Positions 45,300 to 54,127 of a stretch of DNA of 64,000 nt are shown here, piece after piece (position 1 is the first letter of the stretch; every line of letters begins with the position of its first letter). The position numbers and the translations under genes were made by a program. The notes beneath the pieces were generated by a model. The model saw only the letters and a program-made list of their open reading frames with translations. It was not told where the DNA came from and searched no databases. The stretch is from Rothia uropygialis (GTDB lineage Bacteria > Actinomycetota > Actinomycetes > Actinomycetales > Micrococcaceae): assembly GCF_004137765.1 (NCBI RefSeq), contig NZ_NOIS01000001.1, forward strand, positions 722,443 through 786,442, read 5' to 3'.

Positions 45300-45454
45300 G
45301 AGTCCGGAACTTCACGAGCGGACCTCAATGTCTATGGGCGTGAAGGAGAGCCGTGCAAGCGCTGCGGGGCCCTGATCGCACGGGCGAAGTTCATGAACCG
45401 CTCGAGCCATTTTTGCCTGGTTTGCCAGCGGAAACCTTCGTCGAAGCATCGCTG
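45300..45454 (+). pseudogene. Decayed mutM 3' end (R3)
   Basis: The frame reads ESGTSRADLNVYGREGEPCKR, then CGALIARAKFMNRSSHFCLVCQRK, i.e. the MutM C-terminal zinc finger. Between GTS and LNVYG about 15 residues are missing. LNVYGR resembles the core mutM, whereas AKFMNRSSHFC resembles the island copies, so it may be a recombinant. The DNA GCCAGCGGAAAC matches the core mutM 3' end. Confidence 0.75.
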
Positions 45455-45486
45455 ATGATCAGAGCTCGCGAGTTCTCACCCCACCC

Positions 45487-45575
45487 AATGGTTCGACCGA
45501 CTGTACGTCAATGCTTAGCGCTTGGTACTGCCACGCGGGAATTGAAGGTGTATGGGCGAGATCGAGGGTCGGTGG
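45487..45575 (+). pseudogene. Decayed mutM 3' fragment (R4)
   Basis: Contains codons for FDRLYVN (45493-45513) and, in another frame, RELKVYGRDRG (about 45536-45570), both MutM C-terminal motifs. A stop and frameshift separate them. It is 21/24 identical to R1 over 24 bp. Confidence 0.55.
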
Positions 45576-45632
45576 CCGGTGAAGTGACAGATCGCAGCCG
45601 GTCTGTCGTCGGGGGACTGGAGGTGGTGGGCC

Positions 45633-46472
45633 ATGCCTGAACTCCCCGAAGTTGAGGTCGTGCGCCGAGGGCTCGACGATCACGTCCGTGGCCGGACGAT
45701 CGCCTCGGCCGTGATTCGGCATTCGCGGGCCGCGCGTCGACATATAGCTGGGCCTGACGATCTAGCGGCACGGATGGTCGGTGCGACGATCACGGGGAGT
45801 GCGCGCCGTGGCAAGTACCTCTGGTTGATCCTGGATGATCAGGACGCGCTGCTCATCCATCTGGGGATGAGCGGGCAGATGCTCATCACCTCGCCGGATA
45901 CACCGATCGCTGCGCACGAGCGGGCGCGGTTCACCTTCACCGATGGTGGGAGCGACCTGCGCTTTGACGATCAACGCACTTTTGGTCATCTAATGTACGA
46001 CGAGGGCGGGGCCGAGTTGCCGTCGCCGATTGTCCATATCGCACGGGATCCGTTCGATCCGCAGTTCGATCAAGCGACGGTAGTCGCGCGAATCAAGACC
46101 AGGCGTACCGGGATCAAGCGCGCGTTGCTGGACCAGACGGTGCTGTCTGGCGTTGGGAATATCTATGCCGACGAAGCGCTCTGGGCGGCCAAGGTGCACG
46201 GCGAAACCGTGGCATCATCGATGACTAAGCCGAGGATCTCGGCGGTGATCGATGCGGCGCGAGAAGTCATGGCCGCAGCTCTGGCACAGGGCGGGACCTC
46301 GTTTGATTCGCTCTATGTGGACGTGGTGGGCAGCAGTGGATACTTTTCCCGCAGCCTGAGTGTCTACGGGCTCGCTGGACTTCCGTGCGCGCGCTGCGCA
46401 ACTTCGATCGTGCGAGAGAAGTTCATGAACCGATCGAGCCATTTTTGCCCCGTCTGTCAGCCGCAACGCTAG
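45633..46472 (+). CDS. Third MutM/Fpg-like DNA glycosylase (island copy, right)
   Basis: 279 residues with GGAGG upstream of the ATG. All catalytic and structural motifs are present: PELPEVEVVRRG, RRGKYLW, IHLGMSGQM, LDQTVLSGVGNIYADEALW, zinc finger CARCATSIVREKFMNRSSHFCPVC. It is close to the left island copy (26903) in sequence and identical in length. It marks the right flank of the defence genes in direct orientation. Confidence 0.9.
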   Translation: MPELPEVEVVRRGLDDHVRGRTIASAVIRHSRAARRHIAGPDDLAARMVGATITGSARRGKYLWLILDDQDALLIHLGMSGQMLITSPDTPIAAHERARFTFTDGGSDLRFDDQRTFGHLMYDEGGAELPSPIVHIARDPFDPQFDQATVVARIKTRRTGIKRALLDQTVLSGVGNIYADEALWAAKVHGETVASSMTKPRISAVIDAAREVMAAALAQGGTSFDSLYVDVVGSSGYFSRSLSVYGLAGLPCARCATSIVREKFMNRSSHFCPVCQPQR

Positions 46473-46567
46473 GTCATGGATGAGACATGACCGCTGGACT
46501 GCGCCTGAGCTGATCGGGCGAGACTGTAAACGCCTTCGCTAATGCAGAGCACCGGGATAATGGAGCT

Positions 46568-47240
46568 ATGGAAAGAGTGAGCGGGTCGCCGCGTGGACTG
46601 CGCGCCAGCACGCGAAAGCGCTCCACGTTGGCACGTACGAGGATGCGGTACACACATGCTCCGACCAATGCGGGACCAGGCCGACCGCGGTGAGCAGTTC
46701 TACCTGTACCGAGTGCATCTGAAGCCTTCGGTCGTCGTCCGAGAGGGCTGGCTCATCGACCCAAGCAACTGACTTGGCGAAGTTGTTCTCGACGGGGTCT
46801 GTCCTCCGGGAATCAGTGTCTCACGCTACCTGAACTACCACGAGGACCACGGCGGGCTCATGCTCGCGCTGGGCCGGGAAGCGATCGCGGACGTGCAGAA
46901 AGTTGCTGTTGCACTGCCCACTGCCTGGGACGGCGACTGGGTGAGGGAGGCCGTCATCGCCCCCGAGAGCGCTTCCGACACGTTGATCCCGGCGACCGGG
47001 AAGCTGGGCAGGTTCTTGCCGCCTTCTTCACCGCGGGTAGCTCTGGGCCGGGAGTTCGGAGCTGCTTTGGCCAGGCGATTGCCGGCCAACCTCAGGAGCC
47101 AGTTCGAGTCGGCAGCAGTCTTCGCTGAGGGGGACGACCCGGTGAAGTGGGTGCACCGGACGAGCAGCCTGATCGATCTGATAACGGACCCGGATCGTGC
47201 AGTGTCGGTGTTTGATGGGCAAGAGCGACGCCAGGTCTGA
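46568..47240 (+). pseudogene. Broken copy of the zinc-ribbon/ART-like gene
   Basis: The ATG and first codons match the left copy, then about 300 bp including the zinc ribbon are deleted, joining out of frame to AAWTARQHAKALHVGTYE. A base is lost near 46653, and a tryptophan codon of the conserved DPSNWLGD is TGA at about 46771. The C-terminal half (from about 46855) is still open and similar to residues 200-324 of the intact copy. It cannot encode the full protein. Confidence 0.85.
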
Positions 47241-47241
47241 G

Positions 47242-47660
47242 AGCAGTCGCGTGTTGGGCCCGTCATCGTCTGGTGTGCACCGTGCGTCCGCCTGTCCCCA
47301 GAGATGGACCACAACCAGCCCAGCCTGCGTCGGCTATCTGGCCACGCGAAACGCAGGCGAGCCAGCTGGCCATGAGCTTCTTCGCCGGCACGACGAGGGC
47401 CCAAAAGATCTCCGCGGTGTCCTGATGTTGCGTGCCTCGGTAGAGGAAGTTTTCGGATGCAGGAGGCCGCCACCGACCGGAGAGAGCCCCGATGGCCGAT
47501 GAAAGCCGTTCCGCGCGGTACTTGACCGCCAGTCTCGCTGCGGTCTCCAGCTATTCCGCGCGGCAGGTACGCGATCGTAAATTACTCAACGTGATCCACC
47601 GGCGGCACGGGATCCCAATGGTACCGCCCGCCCGGCTCTGAGGTCCTCAGCGACTGGGCC
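47242..47660. other. Intergenic region with one possible 49-codon gene
   Basis: About 420 bp between the broken cassette gene and the copper genes. Apart from the small frame at 47492-47641 I see no feature. Confidence 0.4.
47492..47641 (+). CDS. Possible small protein, unknown
   Basis: 49 residues from ATG 47492, with GGAGAG 7 nt upstream. The C-terminal half (ARQVRDRKLLNVIHRRHG) is basic and looks protein-like, but no family is recognised. It may be a remnant of a larger mobile-element gene. Confidence 0.3.
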   Translation: MADESRSARYLTASLAAVSSYSARQVRDRKLLNVIHRRHGIPMVPPARL

Positions 47661-48326
47661 TCAGGTCAGTTGAAGGGTGGTTAAGCAGGTGGGGTCGTCC
47701 GATCGGGTCGAGATGGCTTGGGTGCCGCTGCGTCCGTCGGCGGTGATTACGAGGGTCGCGTCGATGCCGCGGGGCAGCCAGAGCCCGACGAATCCGTTGT
47801 CGCAGGTCGTGAGCGTCTCATCGAGCACGGTCTTGTTGGTTGCGGTGTCGATCACGGTGACCTCGATGTCGGTGTTCCGTAGTTCTCCTTGACAGGTGGT
47901 GAGGCTGTGTAATGAGCATTCATGGGTCTGTCGGATGTAAGGGGCGACGGAGACGTAGAACTCATCGTCGGGCATCGACAGCGTCGCCTTCGTTCTCTGC
48001 TGCTCGTCGGCCAGGGCAAGGCGGTCAGGCTGGACTGACGCCATCAGCTCGGCCGGACGTTGTGCGACTCGCATTGTGTCCAGTCGGTCAATGACTTCTC
48101 GTGTGTCGAGCCCGTCCAAGTCATGCTCAGATAAAAGTGTTGGCTGAGATTGTGCGGAAGGGGAGGCGTCTGGAGCAACGCCGGCGCAACCACTGAGCAG
48201 CAGAATGGCGCTGATGGTCATCGCGGCGATGACCGCGAAATGCTTCAAGCGGCTTGTCGAAGGGTGGGCGGATGTGGTGAAGGGAGTTGGCGTGACTCGT
48301 TCTTGCCTCGAGTAGATGGTGTTCAT
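47661..48326 (-). CDS. CueP-like copper-binding lipoprotein
   Basis: 221 residues. A hydrophobic segment with lipobox LLLSGC (Cys about 47) follows a basic N-terminus. The mature part matches CueP: LLSEHDLDGLDTREVIDRLD, FYVSVAPYIRQTHECSLHSLTTCQGEL with the metal-binding cysteines and His, and GFVGLWLPRG. CueP holds periplasmic or extracytoplasmic copper and supplies it to exported enzymes. It flanks a csoR-copB operon, consistent with copper stress response. Confidence 0.82.
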   Translation of the reverse strand: MNTIYSRQERVTPTPFTTSAHPSTSRLKHFAVIAAMTISAILLLSGCAGVAPDASPSAQSQPTLLSEHDLDGLDTREVIDRLDTMRVAQRPAELMASVQPDRLALADEQQRTKATLSMPDDEFYVSVAPYIRQTHECSLHSLTTCQGELRNTDIEVTVIDTATNKTVLDETLTTCDNGFVGLWLPRGIDATLVITADGRSGTQAISTRSDDPTCLTTLQLT

Positions 48327-48534
48327 AGTGCCGGGCCCGGCCTCGCGACCGAGACCGATGCCAGCCAGGAGTGCTGTTCATGCCGTCATGGATCATTCTG
48401 GTGGGCCGTGCGCGACTGATGCGCTGGCCTCTGCGGATTTGGCCCGGCGGCACAGAGATACGGTGCAGGCAGCATCGTCGGTGAATCCGTCATGGTCCAA
48501 CGGTCGGGCCCTACGCTGGCGCAATCACACGTCG

Positions 48535-48855
48535 TCACGAGCGCATGAGCCGGCTGATGGCCTCGCTGGCCTCTTGGAGTTTGACTTCGGCCTCGTCGTC
48601 TCCGAGCTTGGCGGCGTCGAGGACGCAGTGCATGAGGTGGTCGTCGAGGAGCCCCTTGGCCACTCCCTGCAGGGCCCGGTTCAGGGCGCTGACCTGGGTG
48701 AGGATGTCGATGCAGTATTTCTCCTCGTCGATCATCTTGGAGATGCCGCGGGCCTGGCCCTCGATGCGGCTCATGCGCCGCAGGTAGCGGTCCTTGTCGC
48801 TGATATAGCCGTGCTGGTGGGTCTCGGCTGCTGTGGTCTCGGTCTCGTCGGTCAT
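48535..48855 (-). CDS. csoR: CsoR copper-sensing transcriptional repressor
   Basis: 106 residues from ATG 48855. The Cu(I) ligand set Cys-His-Cys is visible as KYCIDILTQVSA and DDHLMHCVLDAA, and RMSRIEGQARGI begins the DNA-binding helical bundle. It releases DNA when it binds Cu(I). It is 11 bp downstream of the copper ATPase gene in the same operon, and a perfect CsoR-type box stands at the operon head (51677-51693). Confidence 0.92.
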   Translation of the reverse strand: MTDETETTAAETHQHGYISDKDRYLRRMSRIEGQARGISKMIDEEKYCIDILTQVSALNRALQGVAKGLLDDHLMHCVLDAAKLGDDEAEVKLQEASEAISRLMRS

Positions 48856-48866
48856 GGGTTCGTCCT

Positions 48867-51020
48867 TCACTTCTGGCGCTCCAGGACGGAGCGGGTGCTG
48901 GCTTCGGGTCTGAGGTCGATGCGCCGCAGCAGCTGGGCGTTGAGCGCGACGACCACGGTGGACAGCGACATCAGGATCGCTCCGACCGACATCGGCAGCA
49001 CGAAGCCGACGGGGGCGAGCACACCTGCTGCCAAAGGGACGGACAGCAGGTTGTATCCGGCGGCCCACCACAGATTCTGCTTCATTTTCCGATACGCGGC
49101 GCGGGAGAGCTCGATGACGGAGAGCACGCTGCGGGGGTCGGAGCTGGCGAGGATGACCCCGGCTGAGGCGATGGCGACGTCGGTGCCGGCACCGATCGCG
49201 ATGCCGACGTCGGCTTGGGCAAGGGCGGGGGCGTCGTTGACGCCGTCGCCGACCATCGCTACCTTCTTGCCCTCGTGCTGTAGCTGGGCGACCTTCGCGG
49301 ACTTGTCCTCGGGGCGGACGCCGGCGAAGACGCGGTCGATGCCGAGCTCGCGGCCGACCTCGTTCGCGACGGCCTCGGCGTCGCCGGTGATCATGACGAC
49401 CTCGACTCCGAGACTATGGAGGGCGTTGACGGCGTCGCGGGATTCGGCCCGGACTTTGTCGGCAAGTTTGAGACCGCCGATGACCTTGCCGTCCTGGAGG
49501 ACGTGCAGGATGATCGCGCCTTCGGTCCGCCATTCGTCGGCGGTGGCTGTCTCGGGCTGTCCGGACTCCTCGAGCATCTGGGGTCCGCCGACGCGGATCT
49601 TCTGTCCGTCTACGGTCGCGGTGACCCCGACCGCCGGGGAGGACGTGAAGCCGGTTGCGTGTTCGATCCGTAGGTCGCGCTTTTGTGCAGCTGCGACGAT
49701 GGCCCGAGCGAGCGGGTGCTCGCTGTCGACCTCCGCGGCGGTTGCCAAGGCGAGGACGGAGTTCTCGTCCAGGTCGCCGACCGGCTCGACGCCGGTGACA
49801 GTCGGCTCGCCCCGGGTTAGTGTGCCGGTCTTGTCGAAGAGCACCGCGTCGACCAGGCGCATCGACTCCAGTGCCAGGCGGTCCTTGACCAGGACGCCGC
49901 CGCGGGCGGCGCGCTCGGTGGCGATGGAGACTACGAGCGGGATCGCGAGCCCGAGGGCGTGGGGGCAGGCGATGACGAGCACGGTGACAGTGCGCACGAC
50001 CGCGTCGTCGGGGTTCCCGGTCAGGGTCCAGATGGCGGCGGTGATCACGGCGGCTCCGAGGGCGAACCAGAACAGCCAGGCGGCGGCGCGGTCGGCGATG
50101 CGCTGGGCCCGCGAGGTGGAGCCCTGCGCTTCGGCGACGAGCCGGTTGATGCCTGCCAGGGCGGTGTCGTCGCCGGTGGCGGTGATCTCGACCCGCAGGC
50201 CGGAGTCGGTGGCCACGGTGCCGGCGGTGACCGGGTCGCCCTCGCCCCTGGAGACCGGCCGGGACTCGCCGGTAATCATGGACTCGTCCATGTCGGCGTG
50301 GCCGTCGATGATCGTGCCGTCGGCAGGGACGCTGCCGCCGGGGCGGACGATGACGATGTCGCCGACGCGCAGGTCGGCGGGGTCGACCCCCACGACCTCG
50401 TCGCCCTCGACCCGCTCGGCCTCGTCGGGCAGCAGCGCGGCCAGGGAATCCAGGGCCGAGGTGGTCTGGGCCAGGGAGCGCATCTCGATCCAGTGGCCCA
50501 GCAGCATGATGACGATCAGCAGCGCCAGTTCCCACCAGAACTCGAGCTCGTGGTGGACGAGCCCGATGGTCGCGGCCCAGGAGGCGAGGAAGGCCACAGT
50601 GATTCCGAGGCTGATCAAGAGCATCATTCCCGGTTTGCGACTCTTCAGCTCGCTCCAGCCGCCAGTGAGGAACGGCCGGCCGCCCCAGACGTACATGACG
50701 GTGCCGAGGACCGGCGCGATCCAGGTCGCCCACCCGGACACCGAATAGCCCATGAGTATGCCGAACATGGGGGAGAAGCCGACGACGGGGACGGCGGTGA
50801 CGAGGTTGATCCAGAACAGCCGCCGGAACTGGCCCACGTGGTCCCCGTGACCGGCATGGCCATCGTGACCGGAATGGTCTCCGTGGTCTATCGAGTGGTC
50901 CTCGTGCCCCGCGTGCGTGCCGGCCCCATGGTCATGCTCCGGCGTCGCGGCCGTGTGGTGGCCGTCGTGCGGCCCCTCCTCGGTGGGGGCGGCGTGGTGG
51001 TGTGCGTTCGGATCCGTCAT
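48867..51020 (-). CDS. copB: Copper-translocating P-type ATPase, CPH type (CopB-like)
   Basis: 717 residues. A histidine-rich N-terminus (residues 7-62, many HG/HD pairs) replaces the usual CxxC domains. The core has the metal-path motif CPH (VIACPHALG), phosphorylation site DKTGTLT, HP-type DSEHPLA and GDGVNDAPALAQAD. CPH pumps export copper (often Cu(II)/Ag) across the membrane. It is co-transcribed with csoR and the upstream DUF1541 lipoprotein gene. Confidence 0.93.
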   Translation of the reverse strand: MTDPNAHHHAAPTEEGPHDGHHTAATPEHDHGAGTHAGHEDHSIDHGDHSGHDGHAGHGDHVGQFRRLFWINLVTAVPVVGFSPMFGILMGYSVSGWATWIAPVLGTVMYVWGGRPFLTGGWSELKSRKPGMMLLISLGITVAFLASWAATIGLVHHELEFWWELALLIVIMLLGHWIEMRSLAQTTSALDSLAALLPDEAERVEGDEVVGVDPADLRVGDIVIVRPGGSVPADGTIIDGHADMDESMITGESRPVSRGEGDPVTAGTVATDSGLRVEITATGDDTALAGINRLVAEAQGSTSRAQRIADRAAAWLFWFALGAAVITAAIWTLTGNPDDAVVRTVTVLVIACPHALGLAIPLVVSIATERAARGGVLVKDRLALESMRLVDAVLFDKTGTLTRGEPTVTGVEPVGDLDENSVLALATAAEVDSEHPLARAIVAAAQKRDLRIEHATGFTSSPAVGVTATVDGQKIRVGGPQMLEESGQPETATADEWRTEGAIILHVLQDGKVIGGLKLADKVRAESRDAVNALHSLGVEVVMITGDAEAVANEVGRELGIDRVFAGVRPEDKSAKVAQLQHEGKKVAMVGDGVNDAPALAQADVGIAIGAGTDVAIASAGVILASSDPRSVLSVIELSRAAYRKMKQNLWWAAGYNLLSVPLAAGVLAPVGFVLPMSVGAILMSLSTVVVALNAQLLRRIDLRPEASTRSVLERQK

Positions 51021-51045
51021 CGTCTTCCTCCCTCTTGCGGCCGGC

Positions 51046-51630
51046 TCAGGAGGCCGGCTGGATCTCGCTCTCGACGACCCACTTGTGGTTGGTCATCGTC
51101 ATACCGTCGGCCTCGTAGTCGACCATGTAGACGGTCTGGTCGGTAGAGGAAGCGATGGTGGCCTTCGCGCCGTCCATGCCCTCCATGTGCTTGGCGAGCA
51201 GCGTGACCTCGGCGCCGTCGGCCAGTCGCTGGTCGCCGGCGTCCTTGAGCTCCTCCTGCACGACCCACTTGTGGTCCTTGACGGGGTCTCCGCCGGTGGT
51301 GGGCGTGAAGTTCACGGCGTAGGTGTAGGTCTCGTAGGCCCCGGCGATCGTGGCCTTCGCGCCGTCCATGCCTTCCATGTGGTCGGCGGTCAGCGTCACG
51401 TCGGTGCCCACGGGGTACTTGGGGGAAGGAGCGTCTTTGATGCCTGCCGGCGCGGAGCCGCCGTCCATCGGATGTTCCATCCCGTCGTCACTGGCTGCCG
51501 GACTGCTCGTCTCGTGTCCCTCGTGCTGGCCCGTCGACTGGCCTTGGTCTCCGCCAGTGCTGCAGCCGGTCAGTACCAGGGCTGCGCCGAGGGCTCCTGC
51601 GGCCACAGTTGTCGTCAATCGCTTCTTCAC
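51046..51630 (-). CDS. DUF1541 (YdhK-like) lipoprotein
   Basis: 194 residues. A signal sequence with lipobox LVLTGC is followed by a His/Met-rich linker (GHETSS...MEHPMDGG) and two tandem DUF1541 units, each with (D/K)HMEGMDGAKATI and DHKWVV or NHKWVV. Methionine and histidine clusters suggest metal binding outside the membrane. It is the first gene after the CsoR-type operator and 25 bp upstream of copB. Confidence 0.85.
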   Translation of the reverse strand: MKKRLTTTVAAGALGAALVLTGCSTGGDQGQSTGQHEGHETSSPAASDDGMEHPMDGGSAPAGIKDAPSPKYPVGTDVTLTADHMEGMDGAKATIAGAYETYTYAVNFTPTTGGDPVKDHKWVVQEELKDAGDQRLADGAEVTLLAKHMEGMDGAKATIASSTDQTVYMVDYEADGMTMTNHKWVVESEIQPAS

Positions 51631-51676
51631 GTGGGCTCCTTCTCGTTCTGCTGGGTAAGTTCGTCGTGTCTACGTT

Positions 51677-51693
51677 ATACCCCACCGGGGTAT
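51677..51693 (-). promoter_or_regulatory. CsoR-type operator
   Basis: ATACCCC-ACC-GGGGTAT is a perfect 7-bp inverted repeat matching the well-known CsoR box. It sits 47 bp upstream of the DUF1541 lipoprotein start and would control the lipoprotein-copB-csoR operon. Confidence 0.85.
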
Positions 51694-51785
51694 GAGTCGA
51701 ATGCCAGTGTGTCGCTGGCAGGGGCATTGGTCAGGGGCGTGACCGCGGGCTCGCTAGGGCCGTTGCGCGGCCCCGGCGGTTGGAA

Positions 51786-52058
51786 TCAGGCCATGTTGGC
51801 TGCATAGGTGGCGGGGTCGGAGTCGAAGGTCGGGCCGCAGCCGGCGCAGCAGAACCAGTAGCGCTGGCCCTCGAAGTCGCGGAACAGGCCCTTTGCCTCG
51901 GCGTCGGTCTCGCTGACCGGGCTGCCGACCATGACGGGGCAGGTGGTCATGTCGTCGTCGCCGGCGAGAAGGTTCTCGCGGCCATCGGCGACAGCGGCCG
52001 GGTTCGTAGGGCTGGCGGTGCTGCAGCAGTCGGCGGCGGTCGGGGTTTCGTTCGTCAT
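51786..52058 (-). CDS. YHS-domain metal-binding protein
   Basis: About 90 residues; start at ATG 52058 or 52061. The N-terminal ADCCSTAS and the YHS domain MTTCPVMVGSPVSETDAEA with YWFCCAGCGPTFDSDPATY carry paired cysteines. Such small proteins accompany copper/heavy-metal ATPases. It lies 50 bp downstream of the copA remnant and may have been co-transcribed with it. Confidence 0.75.
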   Translation of the reverse strand: MTNETPTAADCCSTASPTNPAAVADGRENLLAGDDDMTTCPVMVGSPVSETDAEAKGLFRDFEGQRYWFCCAGCGPTFDSDPATYAANMA

Positions 52059-52108
52059 CATTCTCCAAATGCCTTTCGTTCGCTTCTTCGGATGGTGGGT
52101 GAGTGGCG

Positions 52109-54065
52109 TCACTGCTTGACGGTGCCGCGGAATCCGCGCAGGCGCAGGCTGTTGCCGATGACGAAGACGGATGAGAATGCCATCGCCGTGCCGGCGAGCA
52201 TGGGGTTGAGCATGCCCAGGGCCGCGACCGGGATAGCCGCGACGTTGTAGGCAAAGGCCCAGAACAGGTTGGTTTTGATCGTCGACAGGGTCTTACGCGA
52301 CGGGCGGATCGCGTCGACGGCGGCCCGCAGGTCGCCGCGGACCAGGGTGATGTCGGAGGCCTCGATGGCGACGTCGGTGCCGGTGCCCATCGTGAGTCCC
52401 AAGTCGGCCTGTGCGAGGGCGGGAGCGTCGTTGACGCCGTCGCGGACCATCGCCACGACCTTGCACTCGCGCTGGAGGCGGGTGACGACATCGACCTTGT
52501 CTTTGGGCAGGACCTCGGCGATGACCTCGTCGATGCCGACCTCGGCGGCGATTCGCCGGGCCACGGCCTCGTTGTCACCGGTCAGCAGCACCGGTGTCAG
52601 GCCGAGCGCCTTCAGACCGACGATCGCGTCGGCGCTGGTGGGGTTGATCGCATCGGCGACGATGAGGATCCCGCGGGCCTTCCCGTCCCAGCCGATGACG
52701 ACGACGGTCTTGCCCTTGCCTTTCGGCCTCGGCCTTGGCGGCTGCGACTTCGGGGAGAGGTGCTGGGACCAGTCGGCCAGCAGCGATTCGCGGCCGACCA
52801 GGACAGCGGTGCCGACCAGCAGTGCTGTCGGGGTCCCCAATCCGAGTGCGCAGGGGGCAGGCGATCACGAGGACAGCGACTGCCGCGGTGAAGGCCGCGG
52901 TGACCGGGAATCCGGATCCCTGCCAGGCCCCGAGGGTGGCGACGGCGATGACGATGACGATGGGCACGAAGACTCCGGAGATCCGGTCGGCCAGGCGCTG
53001 GACGGCGGCCTTGCCGGTCTGGGCGTCCTCGACGAGCTTGGCCATCTGCGCCAATTGCGTGTTGGACCTAACGCGGGTGGCGCGGACCACGAGCCGTCCA
53101 CCGGCTTTGACCGTCGCGCCCGTCACCGGATCGCCGCCTGCGACCTCGACGGGCACGGATTCGCCGGTGAGCATCGAGGTGTCCACGGCGGAGGTGCCCG
53201 AGACCACTATTCCGTCGGTGGCGATCTTCTCGCCGGGGTGGACGACGAACTCGTCGCCGACGGCCAGTTCGGAGGTGGGGATCTTGACTTCGATGCCGTC
53301 GCGGAGGACGGCGACCTCCTTTGCGCCGAGCTCGAGCAGGGCCCGCAGTGCGGCACCGGCCTGGCGCTTGGCGCCCTTCTCGAAGTAGCGGCCGGCGAGG
53401 ATGAACATCGTCACGCCCGCGCCGACCTCGAGGTAAATGTTGCCCGCCCCGTCCGACGGCGCCACGGAGAGCTCGAACGCATGCGTCATCCCCGGCATAC
53501 CGGCGGTGCCGAAGAAGAGTGCCTACAGCGACCACAGGAACGCCGCCGAGGTGCCCATGGAGATCAGCGTGTCCATCGTCGCCGTGCCGTGCTTGAGGTT
53601 GGTCCAGGCCGCCTTGTGGAATGGCCAGGCCGCCCAGACGATGACCGGAGCGGCCAGGGCGAGAGGCCCACTGCCAGTAGGTGAACTGCAGGGCCGGGAT
53701 CATTGCCAGCGCGATCACCGGGATGGTGAGCACGACCGAGCCGATCAGCCGGTGCTTGAGCGAGGTCAGCTGGGGGTCTAGGCCTTCGTCCTCCACGGTA
53801 GTCTGTTCGGCGGGTTTCGCGTCCTCGGGCTCCGGGAGCGCGGCGGTGTAGCCGGTCTTCTCTACCTCGGCGATGAGCAGCGCCGGGTCGTAGCCGTCGG
53901 GCGCGGTGACCTTGGCCTTCTCGGTGGCGTAGTTGACGCTGGCGGTCACGCCGTCGAGCTTGTTGAGCTTGCCCTCGATGCGGTTCGCGCACGAGGCGCA
54001 GGTCATCCCCCCCCGACTTCGAGTTCGATGTCCGCATCTGCGACGACAGGTGCTGTGGTGTCCAC
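52109..54065 (-). pseudogene. copA: Broken copper-exporting P-type ATPase (copA)
   Basis: Starts at GTG 54065 with GAAAGGAAG upstream. The N-terminal heavy-metal domain (MTCASCANRIEGKLNKLDG) is preceded by a run of 8 Gs (54007-54014 on plus) that shifts the frame. A further shift lies near 53675-53700, a Tyr codon in the WSLY segment is TAG near 53524, and an extra C near 52850 splits the CPC motif. After [10 protein letters not shown] about 150 residues including the DKTGT phosphorylation site are deleted. GDNEAVA and (D)GVNDAPAL remain. It cannot make a working pump. Confidence 0.88.
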
Positions 54066-54127
54066 TGCGCTTCCTTTCTGTTCTTCTTCCCCGACGACTC
54101 TGATGGGACGTCGGGGTACCCGTTGGC

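Larger units (their letters stand above)
45180..45632. other. Right junction region with mutM remnants and a hairpin
   Basis: About 450 bp with no intact gene. It contains a 9-bp stem-loop (45228-45260), a decayed mutM 3' end (45300-45454) and a second smaller mutM remnant (45487-45575), then leads into the third mutM copy. Confidence 0.6.
45633..47240 (+). repeat. Right copy of duplicated mutM + zinc-ribbon cassette
   Basis: Counterpart of 26903-28812. The mutM gene and intergenic spacer are conserved. The second gene has lost its zinc-ribbon region and carries further lesions. Confidence 0.85.

Noticed and set aside
46640..46860. Functional second copy of the zinc-ribbon/ART-like gene
   Set aside because: Large deletion, frameshift and TGA in place of a conserved tryptophan codon.
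48316..50748. Plus-strand open frame of 810 codons across csoR and copB
   Set aside because: It is antisense to clearly conserved minus-strand copper genes, is rich in S, T, R and P, and has no family signal; long antisense frames are common in high-GC DNA.
51754..52578. Minus-strand frame of 274 codons
   Set aside because: Out-of-frame shadow of the copA remnant and the YHS gene with repetitive R/S/P composition.
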